From Zhongshania antarctica (GTDB lineage: Bacteria > Pseudomonadota > Gammaproteobacteria > Pseudomonadales > Spongiibacteraceae), in NCBI RefSeq assembly GCF_014202945.1, contig NZ_JACHHW010000001.1, positions 587,713 through 651,712 on the forward strand: a DNA stretch of 64,000 nucleotides, given 5' to 3'. Positions 27,892 through 36,254 of the stretch are shown here, in pieces; position 1 is the stretch's first letter, and each line of letters begins with the position of its first letter. The notes below the pieces were generated by a model that saw only the letters and a program-made list of their open reading frames with translations, did not search any database and had not been told where the DNA came from. The position numbers and the translations under genes are program-made.

Positions 27892-29553
27892 TTAACACAC
27901 CTCCGCAGACAGGCGCGCCAAGAGGGCTTCAGTCGAGGGATCGTGCCGCTCGCCAACTGAATCCTCACCGCACATCTCCCTACATATCCGCGATGCCAAC
28001 TGTTTGCCTAACTCTACACCCCATTGATCAAAGGAGTTAAGCCCCCAAATAACACCTTGGCAAAATACCTTATGCTCATAAAGCGCGATTAGGCTGCCAA
28101 GTACTTTTGGACTCAGCTCTGGTATTAACAAGCAATTGCTAGGCCGGTTACCCGGCATTGTCTTATGCGCGACAAGTAAATCGAGCTTATCTGGCGCCAG
28201 CGAGCACTCGGCAAGTTCCGCTCGAAGCTGCTCCGCTGATTTACCGCACATCAAAGCCTCGGCTTGTGCCACTGCATTAGCGACAAGTATTTGGTGCTGC
28301 TCGGCATGTTCTGGCGCCTCGTGCGAAGTCGGAACAAGAAAATCACAGGGAATGAGATCCTGGCCTTGATGAATTAATTGGTAGAAAGCGTGCTGCCCAT
28401 TCGTGCCCGGCTCACCCCAGATCACCGGTCCCGTTGCCCAGCTTGCCGGAGCACCATCTTTTTGAATCGACTTACCGTTACTCTCCATATCCAATTGCTG
28501 CAAATAGGCAGGTAAGCGCGCTAAACGCTGGCTATACGGCAGCACAGCATAGCTTTGCGAGTTAAAAAATTGACGGTACCAAATACCCAGTACTGCCAGA
28601 ACGAGCGGCATATTCTCTTTCAGTGGTGCCGACCGGAAGTGCTCATCCATTTCCTCAGCACCTGCCAACAACTCGTCAAACGCCTCAGGGCCAATCGCGA
28701 TTGCGATTGGCAGCCCCACTGCAGACCACAGTGAATAGCGCCCGCCCACCCAATCCCAAAAACAGAATATGTTCGCGTCCAGATAACCAAGCGCCTTGGC
28801 TACGCTCGGGCGTGCAGTAACGGCAAGCATATGCTGCTGCAAACTATTATCGTCCACAGCCAAATCTAATCCCGCAGCCAACCACCGCTTTGCCAGTCCC
28901 GCATTAGCCAAGGTCTCTTGGGTTGTGAAGGTCTTCGACGCGACAATAAACAAAGTAGTGGCAGGGTTTAAATCAGACAAAATATCGCAAATCAGCACCG
29001 GATCAACATTAGATACAAAGTGCATTTTAGGGCCACTGCGACCATAAGGCGCTAGCGCTTGCGTCACCATCGCAGGGCCAAGGTCCGAGCCACCGATGCC
29101 GATATTAACAACGTCACGAATCACCTCGCCGGTGGCACCCAGCCACTGGCCATTGCGCACCACGCGAGCGCAATCAGCAAGGCGCTGCCGCTGCTCGCGT
29201 ATCGCTGGCATAACATTGACGCCCTCTGCCGCAATCGAATCCGGACCGCTATAACGCAAAGCTGTGTGCAAAACAGCTCGGTCTTCAGTGTTGTTAATAG
29301 CCTGACCAGTAAACATTGCCTCTCTCGCTGAACTAAGCCCTGAAGCCGCCGCCAGTTCAAAAAGATGATCTAAGGCCTCGTCATCAATGCGATTTTTTGA
29401 GTAGTCAAGAAAGAGATTTGCCGCAGCAAGGGAATAGCGCTCAACCCGCCGCGGATCCTGCGCGAATAAATCACGCATATGTATCGATTCCAGCCGCGAG
29501 AAATCCTGCTGGAGCACCGGTAAAAACGCCCTATTAACTAACGAAACCGACAT
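27892..29553 (-). CDS. pgi: Glucose-6-phosphate isomerase
   Basis: This 553-residue phosphoglucose isomerase interconverts fructose-6-phosphate and glucose-6-phosphate. Signatures are WDWVGGRYSLWSAVGLPIA and NGKSIQKDG near the middle, plus VNIGIGGSDLGPAM and VASKTFTTQETL. The C-terminus is complete (VIWGLNSFDQWGVELGK). It sits between the fructokinase and the ED genes on the same strand. This supplies the step needed to send F6P from fructose into Zwf and the ED route. It lies 72 bases after the fructokinase gene and probably belongs to the polyol unit. Base composition resembles the ED genes more than the AT-richer polyol genes. Confidence 0.95.
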   Translation of the reverse strand: MSVSLVNRAFLPVLQQDFSRLESIHMRDLFAQDPRRVERYSLAAANLFLDYSKNRIDDEALDHLFELAAASGLSSAREAMFTGQAINNTEDRAVLHTALRYSGPDSIAAEGVNVMPAIREQRQRLADCARVVRNGQWLGATGEVIRDVVNIGIGGSDLGPAMVTQALAPYGRSGPKMHFVSNVDPVLICDILSDLNPATTLFIVASKTFTTQETLANAGLAKRWLAAGLDLAVDDNSLQQHMLAVTARPSVAKALGYLDANIFCFWDWVGGRYSLWSAVGLPIAIAIGPEAFDELLAGAEEMDEHFRSAPLKENMPLVLAVLGIWYRQFFNSQSYAVLPYSQRLARLPAYLQQLDMESNGKSIQKDGAPASWATGPVIWGEPGTNGQHAFYQLIHQGQDLIPCDFLVPTSHEAPEHAEQHQILVANAVAQAEALMCGKSAEQLRAELAECSLAPDKLDLLVAHKTMPGNRPSNCLLIPELSPKVLGSLIALYEHKVFCQGVIWGLNSFDQWGVELGKQLASRICREMCGEDSVGERHDPSTEALLARLSAEVC

Positions 29554-29625
29554 ATGGGTAATTTCCTATAATATTAAATTTAGATATGGATGCTTATTAT
29601 TAGTTAGCGTTCTCGGCATCTCTAT

Positions 29626-30546
29626 CTATGCAGGATTAATAAATTTCTGAATTTCGTGAATTGAAATTTTGGGCGTTGCTCCATGATTCTGCGCTACCAA
29701 CGCACCAACCGCACATGCAAAATCAACAGCATATTGCGCATCTTTGCTAACACTTAACTGATAAATCAACGAGGCTAGAAAAGAATCTCCCGCGCCAACG
29801 GTATCCACTACATTAATTAAAAAACCGGAGTTGTAGTAGGTTTTGTCACCTACTTTAAGCAGGGCGCCGTGCCGGCCCTTAGTGACGCATATATTAGAGG
29901 TATTTGTTTTATTCGCTATAAATTCAATATTCTGTTCCAAGGAATTAAATTTCGACCCCATTGCACCCGCAATTTCAAATAACTCATCATCATTAAGCTT
30001 TATAAAATCGGCTACGTTCATCAGCTCTACTAGAGTATCAAGCGCATAGTGTGGTTTTCGCAGGTTAACGTCAAAAACTTTGTAAACAGAACATTTGACT
30101 AACTGCCGCAAGGTATTGAGGGAAACCTCGCTGCGCGCGACCAAACTTCCAAAAACAAATATATCTGACGACGCAACACGCTCGGCAATCTTAGGTGTTA
30201 GTTCAATATTATCCCAAGCAGTATCTGTAGCAATCTCGTACGTTGCCGACCCACCCTTATCGAGAATAACCTCAACAGTACTTGTTTTTTTATTCGGATT
30301 AACTATTACTAAGCCAGAATCTAAGCCGCGTTCTTTTATATCGCTTAACAACTCATCGCCCAACGCATCGCTACCAACTGCGCTTAATATATGTGCATCT
30401 ACTCCCAACGCTTTTAAGCGCAGGCAAACATTGAGAGGCGCACCACCTAAGCGTTTGCCACTATCAAAATAGTCCCAGAGCACCTCACCAAAACAACTTA
30501 CGACAAGCGCTCCAGATGATTTTCTGTCAACAATTAAACCTGACAT
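29626..30546 (-). CDS. Fructokinase (PfkB-family sugar kinase)
   Basis: This 306-residue PfkB/ribokinase-family kinase is probably a fructokinase making fructose-6-phosphate. The substrate glycines appear in FDSGKRLGGAPLNVCLRLKA. The anion hole and catalytic base are in DTVGAGDSF, with Asp254. Its ATG overlaps the stop codon of the mannitol-type dehydrogenase by one base (TGATG), tying it to the product of that enzyme. The gene is clearly AT-richer than the ED genes. Ribokinase-like kinases for other ketoses cannot be excluded, but pgi directly downstream favours fructose. Confidence 0.86.
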   Translation of the reverse strand: MSGLIVDRKSSGALVVSCFGEVLWDYFDSGKRLGGAPLNVCLRLKALGVDAHILSAVGSDALGDELLSDIKERGLDSGLVIVNPNKKTSTVEVILDKGGSATYEIATDTAWDNIELTPKIAERVASSDIFVFGSLVARSEVSLNTLRQLVKCSVYKVFDVNLRKPHYALDTLVELMNVADFIKLNDDELFEIAGAMGSKFNSLEQNIEFIANKTNTSNICVTKGRHGALLKVGDKTYYNSGFLINVVDTVGAGDSFLASLIYQLSVSKDAQYAVDFACAVGALVAQNHGATPKISIHEIQKFINPA

Positions 30547-32090
30547 CAGCTCACCTCTTCAGCTACAATTCTGTGTTTTTCCGAGAGAACACGATTCATG
30601 ATTTCTCGTATGTCACTCGAGGACGAATACAAGGAATCAATTGCTTTCGTATAATTAAAAGTAAACTCGCTATTCTCAACTAGATTTCCAAACAAATGAC
30701 GATTTCTCAAAAATGAAAGCTTATCTTCAGCGGTTTTTTGCGCATACGCAGCCAACTCTGCAGCCATTGCATCTTGAATAGTTATCGCTAGCTGGCCTTG
30801 ATTAAGCGCTTTATCGCTGTAAAAACACCAAGCCGCTATGACTAAAATCGCGAGAGATGAATCTCGCCCCTTGTCTATGTTTTCGAAAATAGAAGACAGC
30901 AAAAACTTGGGTAGCTTAGCGGAGCTCTCAGAGCAAATACGAACCAGACTGTCTTTAATATTTGGGTTCGCAAAGCGCTCAATAAGAGTGTCTTTGTAAC
31001 CATCTAAATCGATTCCATCTAGATCATCCAGCAAAGGCGTTACTTCTAGATCCATAAACGCACGTAAGTACTGAGCGAAACACACATCAGACACCGTTTC
31101 GTCTATCGTTTCATAGCCATAAATAGAGCCAAGCAAACCAAGGACAGAATGCCCAGCATTCAGTAGCCGGATCTTCATTTTCTCAAATGGCGTAACATCA
31201 CTCACAAACTGAGCACCGACTAGGTCCCAATTCGGACGGCCGCAGCAAAAATCATCCTCAATGACCCATTGCGAAAATGATTCGCAGGTAATTGGCCATT
31301 GGTCAATTACCTGAAAGGTGTTTTCTACGTAAGCAATATCTAACTTGCTTGTTACTGGTGTAATGCGATCCACCATCGCATTCGGAAAAGAGACGTTTTC
31401 TTCTATCCATTGACTTAAGCTAGGATCTAGCCGCTCAGCCAACGCCGTTATCATTTTCCGCGTGATCGCCCCATTATGTTGAATATTGTCACAAGACTGT
31501 ACGGTGAATGCGCCTAGGCCACTGACCATACGTTTTTTCAAGGCCGCAATGATATAAGAAAATGCTGTTCTTGGGTCATTTGGATTCTGAATGTCATGGC
31601 GAACATCGTCATTATCAAAATCAAACTCACCGGTCTCGGGATGGATATGATAACCACCTTCAGTAATGCTTAAAGAGACAATTTTGGTATCACTATGCGC
31701 TAATTTATCAATTACTTTTTGCTTATCTTCCGGTGCAAAAATAAAATCGATCATTGACCCGATAATCTTATTGTCAATTGTCCCGTTTGGATGACGAACT
31801 ACCAAAGAATAGAGGTAATCTTGTTTGACGAGGATATCCCGCAAGTCACGATTACAATCCAGCAAACCAACGCCACATATTCCCCACTGTTCTGAACCCG
31901 GAGACTTCAATAGCTCGTTAAGATATGCAGCTTGGTGCGAGCGATGAAAGCCACCCACACCAATATGAACAATTCCCGCCTTAAGCTGACTGCGATCATA
32001 TATCGGAACATCAATATGGCTAGGCAATCTCGCCAATATCGACGAATTCAAGAATCCTTTATTCACTTGTTCGTGCGGTGCAGTATTCAT
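30546..32090 (-). CDS. Mannitol 2-dehydrogenase-type polyol dehydrogenase
   Basis: This 514-residue long-chain polyol dehydrogenase would oxidise mannitol (or arabinitol/sorbitol) to a ketose with NAD. GIVHIGVGGFHRSHQAAY (39-56) is the nucleotide-binding start, and the catalytic signature KxxxxNxxH is Lys306, Asn311 and His314 in KMKIRLLNAGHS. No phosphotransferase partner is present and the length exceeds MtlD, so it is the non-phosphorylated-polyol type. Product fructose would pass to the overlapping fructokinase gene. Uronate dehydrogenases (UxuB/UxaB) are relatives, but the kinase and pgi neighbours favour a hexitol. Confidence 0.87.
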   Translation of the reverse strand: MNTAPHEQVNKGFLNSSILARLPSHIDVPIYDRSQLKAGIVHIGVGGFHRSHQAAYLNELLKSPGSEQWGICGVGLLDCNRDLRDILVKQDYLYSLVVRHPNGTIDNKIIGSMIDFIFAPEDKQKVIDKLAHSDTKIVSLSITEGGYHIHPETGEFDFDNDDVRHDIQNPNDPRTAFSYIIAALKKRMVSGLGAFTVQSCDNIQHNGAITRKMITALAERLDPSLSQWIEENVSFPNAMVDRITPVTSKLDIAYVENTFQVIDQWPITCESFSQWVIEDDFCCGRPNWDLVGAQFVSDVTPFEKMKIRLLNAGHSVLGLLGSIYGYETIDETVSDVCFAQYLRAFMDLEVTPLLDDLDGIDLDGYKDTLIERFANPNIKDSLVRICSESSAKLPKFLLSSIFENIDKGRDSSLAILVIAAWCFYSDKALNQGQLAITIQDAMAAELAAYAQKTAEDKLSFLRNRHLFGNLVENSEFTFNYTKAIDSLYSSSSDIREIMNRVLSEKHRIVAEEVS

Positions 32091-32161
32091 ATTCTACGCT
32101 CTACAAATAAGTTGATAACTAACAAATATTCATTCTTTGGCACATTGCAAAATCGCTGAAA

Positions 32162-32182
32162 GCATTAAGCATTAAGCATTAA
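32162..32182. repeat. Three tandem GCATTAA heptamers at the permease stop codon
   Basis: Three exact copies of GCATTAA lie directly beyond the stop codon of the permease gene, and the gene's last bases match the unit. Gain or loss of copies would not affect the protein. Confidence 0.8.
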
Positions 32183-33887
32183 GCTTTTTTTGACGGCGCA
32201 ATGAAGTATAGGCGCTGCCAAAATAGGCAATAGTGAAAATAAAGCAATAAGTCTCAAACTGAGATTTGTTAATTCTGTAAATTTCCATACTGGAACTAAA
32301 GAACATAACCTGGCAGGCGAATCCAGCAATAATAAGCAATGAAATTACGGATACCGCATTGAGAACTTTACTTACGACACTGGTATCAACCACAAAATCT
32401 TGATCATGAATAGCTTGTGCATCTTGAAACTCAACTATTTGCTGTTGCTCAAGTGCTTCTGCTGCTATCTCTTCACTATAATTCCTGTCCGCACCGTATT
32501 TTTTAGCCAACAAGGTATAAGTAACAATGGTGAACATCCACGTTGGGATAAACAAATAGTAGAAAGACATAACGTCGAGAGCATTCAATCCAAAACCAAA
32601 AATTAGTGCCAAAGCCCAAGAGCCTATGGCGGGCACACTTCGAGAAATATTCTGGTATTTCGCCCAATATCTGGTTAAGCCAATTTTTGGGAACAAAACG
32701 TGTTCAGCAAACACAATCCCACCAACAGGAACAACCAATAGCCCTGCATACGTCAACAGCGGTAACATCTGCGAGAATACAAAGGGAAAGCAGGCGATAA
32801 TAACGGTTACAACACCAACAACTGCGGTAGTTTTTTCTCTGGAATGATTAACAAAAATGGATTGCGCAGCCAAACCAGCGCGATACAAGTTGGCATTAGC
32901 GGTAGTCCAGCCCGCGATAATGATAATGACAAATCCTGTTAAGCCCAGCGCGTGATAAGCAACATCGCCCGGATCCAAACTGGTAATCGTAGTTTTCAGA
33001 AGAACAGCGGCACCAGCGCCCATAATTCCTGCCGAAATCCACGCTATATAATGCCCGAAAAACATCCCTACACCAGACAGCAAGCCATAGCGCTTGCGCT
33101 TGGCAAAGCGAAATATTGCCATGTCGATCAGGCCGAAATGCGTAATCGAATTAGCCGCCCAAGCGAATCCGATAACCTCTAGCAACCCAATACCCTTCTC
33201 GCCACTTCCGGTAAACCCGGTCCAAATGGAACTATCGCCTATCGCAATAAAATCTGACCAATTTGTAATTGTCGTATCCCCCAGCACATGGAAGGACAAT
33301 CCAGGGAATAGATTGAAAGAGCCGGCAATGAAGATGACAAATAGCCAGGGAGCACAGATCTTAGAAAAGTCGGCGACGGTTGAGAAGCCGTACATAGCAA
33401 CTAGAACAACAATTGAACCCATTGCGATAACAATAAGAACAAACCAAAAACTACTAGGATACCAATTGAGTTGCGCAGGTATATTGAACAAAAATCTAAC
33501 AGCGGTGGACGAAACCGTGATCATCGCCGCAGATATCACTGAGAAAATAGCGACGTTCGCCCAGTTATAGAGTTTTGTCATCGAGTTGCCGGCGATCTTG
33601 TTTAAGTAATTATATAAACTCAAGCGCGTTTCTACTGCAATTGGTGCGGTTAACAACCACCACGAACACATTGCCAACAGATTACCAATCAACAAACCAA
33701 GTAAAATATCTTTAGTTGCGGCACCTAAAGCAACAAAGGTTGCACCAATAACAAATTCCGTCGCAGCAACATGTTCGCCAGCATATAAACCAGCGAAATG
33801 CTTCCAACCATGTAATTTATTGCTTGCTATAGGTAACTGCTCTTCATTAACGCCACTAAATTTATTATTAAATTGATTACCGGCCAT
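32172..33887 (-). CDS. NCS1-family permease (purine/cytosine permease-like) in polyol operon
   Basis: This 571-residue inner-membrane transporter has about 12 hydrophobic segments. The early text GEHVAATEFVIGATFVALG and IGNLLAMCSWWLLTAPIAVE resembles the nucleobase:cation symporter-1 (NCS1) family. A hydrophilic insert (about residues 465-500, rich in Glu and Gln) precedes the last membrane pair. Known NCS1 members carry nucleobases, hydantoins, allantoin or vitamins. Here the gene lies 81 bases upstream of the mannitol-type dehydrogenase, on the same strand as the fructokinase and pgi, and it is the only transporter in the unit. I infer polyol uptake, which would be a new substrate class. 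A separate promoter and unrelated substrate are not excluded. Confidence 0.78.
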   Translation of the reverse strand: MAGNQFNNKFSGVNEEQLPIASNKLHGWKHFAGLYAGEHVAATEFVIGATFVALGAATKDILLGLLIGNLLAMCSWWLLTAPIAVETRLSLYNYLNKIAGNSMTKLYNWANVAIFSVISAAMITVSSTAVRFLFNIPAQLNWYPSSFWFVLIVIAMGSIVVLVAMYGFSTVADFSKICAPWLFVIFIAGSFNLFPGLSFHVLGDTTITNWSDFIAIGDSSIWTGFTGSGEKGIGLLEVIGFAWAANSITHFGLIDMAIFRFAKRKRYGLLSGVGMFFGHYIAWISAGIMGAGAAVLLKTTITSLDPGDVAYHALGLTGFVIIIIAGWTTANANLYRAGLAAQSIFVNHSREKTTAVVGVVTVIIACFPFVFSQMLPLLTYAGLLVVPVGGIVFAEHVLFPKIGLTRYWAKYQNISRSVPAIGSWALALIFGFGLNALDVMSFYYLFIPTWMFTIVTYTLLAKKYGADRNYSEEIAAEALEQQQIVEFQDAQAIHDQDFVVDTSVVSKVLNAVSVISLLIIAGFACQVMFFSSSMEIYRINKSQFETYCFIFTIAYFGSAYTSLRRQKKLNA

Positions 33888-33964
33888 TTCATGCTTTCCT
33901 ATTCACCAATTATCACCATCGCAAAACTGGTACGTGATAAACGTTTTAAGATAAGAATCGAATG

Positions 33965-34007
33965 AGTTAAATCTGCAACTATTTTGCTAACTGACATTAG
34001 TTAAATC
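33965..34007. promoter_or_regulatory. Candidate operator: direct repeat AGTTAAATC
   Basis: AGTTAAATC occurs at 33965-33973 and 33999-34007, 34 bases apart, in the 155-base space between the regulator and permease genes. This is where a promoter for the permease-dehydrogenase-kinase unit is expected. Binding by the SorC-type regulator next door is a guess. Confidence 0.3.
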
Positions 34008-34042
34008 GTTGACAAACTTTACCGTTCGACCTCCCGATACGA

Positions 34043-35008
34043 CTATTTCGACGATAGATTAAGCAAAGCTTTGGCCGTATACTCATTAGTAATCAGAGAA
34101 TTAATTAATTTCCCTCGCAGAGCGGCATGAATAGCAGCGACTTTGTCCTCTCCTGCAGCAACTCCATATACAGGCTTAGTGGCGTTTACCGTTAAGGGCG
34201 CACTCACCACTCTTTTATTGGTTTCGTTCTTAAGGAGTTTGCCATTAGCGTCATACAGCCAGCTGATGACTTCACCTCTTGCTCCGTCATTTATGACAGC
34301 ATTCAGTTCGTCGTCGTCAATAAACCCATCTATAAATAAAGGGGAACTTGCTGAAATCTGACCTACACCAACAAAGGTCGCGTCGGCTTGTTCAATTAAA
34401 CTAAATATACTCTTTACTGGTTGCAGGCTATGGAGCATCTTTTTTTCTTGAACAGATGACGCAATAACGGGTAAGGGCATAGGGTAATGTTTGGCATTAA
34501 CGCGATTTGCCATAGAAACCACAATATCAAATGCCGAGGCGGCGCCGTCTGACATCATATTTCCCAGCATGGAAACAATCTTGTGCTGCTGGCATTGCAT
34601 TGCCGGGACCTCATCGATACAGGCTTTTAAGGCCCGGCCTGTACCAAATGCAAGAATTTTTGGTGTTTCCGACTTTAGATAGCGCTCTAATATTGCGGCT
34701 CCGCACTGGGCTAGTCCGTGATTAGCATTGGGTGAAGCCGGATCGCTTGGAACAACTTCGCAGTCGAGCAGACCAAATTTTTCTTTTAGCTGCTGAGCTA
34801 ACTCCATGCATTGCGTTATTGGATGCTCTAATCGCACTTTCACCAAGCCTTCACTGACAGCAAGTGCAACTAAACGCTGGGCTGATTGCCGAGAAACGTC
34901 CAATTTTTGCGCGATTTCGTCCTGTGTATTTTTAGCAACGTAATAGAGCCATGCTGCACGAGCAGCATCATCAAGCCGCTTTAGTTCAGAATTTGATTTA
35001 TTATCCAT
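34043..35008 (-). CDS. SorC/DeoR-type sugar-responsive transcriptional regulator
   Basis: This 321-residue regulator has an N-terminal helix-turn-helix (TQDEIAQKLDVSRQSAQRLV, about residues 28-47) and a SorC-type sugar-binding domain from about residue 60 to the end. The effector domain shows FGTGRALKACIDEVP, IVSMLGNM and VGVGQIS, which resemble the NagB-like fold that binds sugar phosphates or polyols. It lies between the HAD phosphatase and the permease, all on the same strand. It probably controls this polyol unit, responding to the polyol or a phosphorylated product. Whether it activates or represses cannot be told from the sequence. Confidence 0.87.
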   Translation of the reverse strand: MDNKSNSELKRLDDAARAAWLYYVAKNTQDEIAQKLDVSRQSAQRLVALAVSEGLVKVRLEHPITQCMELAQQLKEKFGLLDCEVVPSDPASPNANHGLAQCGAAILERYLKSETPKILAFGTGRALKACIDEVPAMQCQQHKIVSMLGNMMSDGAASAFDIVVSMANRVNAKHYPMPLPVIASSVQEKKMLHSLQPVKSIFSLIEQADATFVGVGQISASSPLFIDGFIDDDELNAVINDGARGEVISWLYDANGKLLKNETNKRVVSAPLTVNATKPVYGVAAGEDKVAAIHAALRGKLINSLITNEYTAKALLNLSSK

Positions 35009-35041
35009 AGTGATGCCCTAATAATTATTTTTCACTTTCAC

Positions 35042-35728
35042 TTATATAATCTGGGTCGACCATCCATTCGCTGACAGCAGTTCTACTAAATCTTTCCAGT
35101 GTTTTAACACTGGCTGCTGCGGAAATATTTCTAAAACCGGTGATATAGAGCCGCTAATATGAAGGCCACCTGTGTAATGAATTACCTGCATACCGGCTGA
35201 TACCGCCGCAGTAACGCCAGCAAGACTATCTTCAATTACTAGGCACTCGCTGGGCGGCACGCCCATCTTTTTCGCGGCATACAAAAATAAATCTGGTGCG
35301 GGCTTACCCTGCTTCACCTCGTCAGCGGTAAATACATTGGCAGTGAAAAATTCTGCTAAACCGCTAATACGAAGTGCTTCGCGCGTACGTTCATGGCCAC
35401 TGCTTGTTGCTAAGCAAAACTCGAGTTTAAGTGCGGACAGCAAGGCTTTAACGCCGTGCGTCGCCTGTAGCTCCCGCCTAAATCGCTCAAGCAGAACAGC
35501 GCGATACTCGGCCTCAAATTCCTTCGGTAAATCGACACCGAGATTCCCAAGAACCTTTTCTCTGACTGACGTGAAGCTATACCCGAGAAAATGACGCTGA
35601 ACATACTGAATATCAATATCGACACCCAGCTCGCGTAATTTTTCAATCAATACCGTTGCGCTAATGATTTCGCTATCAATTAACACACCATCGCAATCGA
35701 AAATAATCAACTTTATATTTTTATTCAT
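35042..35728 (-). CDS. HAD-family phosphatase (subfamily IA)
   Basis: This is a cytoplasmic haloacid-dehalogenase-like phosphatase or phosphoglucomutase relative. Motif I is IIFDCDGVLIDSE with the nucleophile Asp, motif II is LATSSGHERTREAL, motif III is KQGKPAPDLFL, and motif IV is VIEDSLAGVTAAVSAGM. The start at 35728 (MNKNIKL) is favoured because motif I usually lies within the first 10-15 residues. In-frame starts at 35734 and 35764 exist. The gene begins the leftward polyol unit, 33 bases ahead of the SorC-type regulator. It may clear toxic sugar or polyol phosphates, or dephosphorylate mannitol-1-phosphate. This is inference from position. Confidence 0.85.
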   Translation of the reverse strand: MNKNIKLIIFDCDGVLIDSEIISATVLIEKLRELGVDIDIQYVQRHFLGYSFTSVREKVLGNLGVDLPKEFEAEYRAVLLERFRRELQATHGVKALLSALKLEFCLATSSGHERTREALRISGLAEFFTANVFTADEVKQGKPAPDLFLYAAKKMGVPPSECLVIEDSLAGVTAAVSAGMQVIHYTGGLHISGSISPVLEIFPQQPVLKHWKDLVELLSANGWSTQII

Positions 35729-35764
35729 TGCCATACCTATAACTTTTCGCATCGATAACACCAC

Positions 35765-36254
35765 AAGCTAGGTGCTGCTACGATGATTAAACTCGCTAAA
35801 CGAAAGCTATCTGCTACCACAACAACTTCGGTCTGGCCATCGCCTGAGCTCAAATGAGCAAAAGCTCAAGTAGTGGGCACATTCCCACAAGTCACCCCTA
35901 ATGTCAATCATCACTTCACCCCGAGACCCCTGCTTTTGGCTAGTTGAAAGACCGAGGGTTTATCGCCCCCTCCTAAGCGAGATAGCAAACAACACAAACA
36001 ACCGGACTTAAGGTGTTGATTTTATTTAAATAAAATTTAACCAGCACAAAAATATACGCGTGCACTCCCTGGAAAACTTGACGACGAAAAGGCATGCTGA
36101 GAATATGCCCGTAATGAGGGCCAATGCCCAGACTTAATTTCTACGATAAAAATATTACCGCGTAAGCTCACTACACCAGCACGACAAGACAAGACAAGAC
36201 AAGACAAGACAATAATCAGACCTGCAAAGTCAGGCAAAAAACAAGGTGATTACC
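35765..36254. promoter_or_regulatory. Divergent promoter region, HAD phosphatase / porin
   Basis: About 490 bases separate the leftward polyol unit from the rightward porin gene. Both promoters must lie here. The notable element is the pentanucleotide repeat at 36183-36212. The small minus-strand open frame through it is an artefact of the repeat. Confidence 0.5.
36183..36212. repeat. (GACAA)6 pentanucleotide repeat in the porin leader
   Basis: Six exact tandem copies of GACAA lie 42 bases before the porin start codon. Repeats of this kind can gain or lose units by polymerase slippage. Placed between promoter and start they could alter promoter spacing or the mRNA leader. Phase-variable surface genes use such repeats in other bacteria. 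Confidence 0.9.

Noticed and set aside
36037..36237. Minus-strand open frame with a VLSC repeat
   Set aside because: The protein repeat is just the translated (GACAA)6 tract, and the start region is random-looking.
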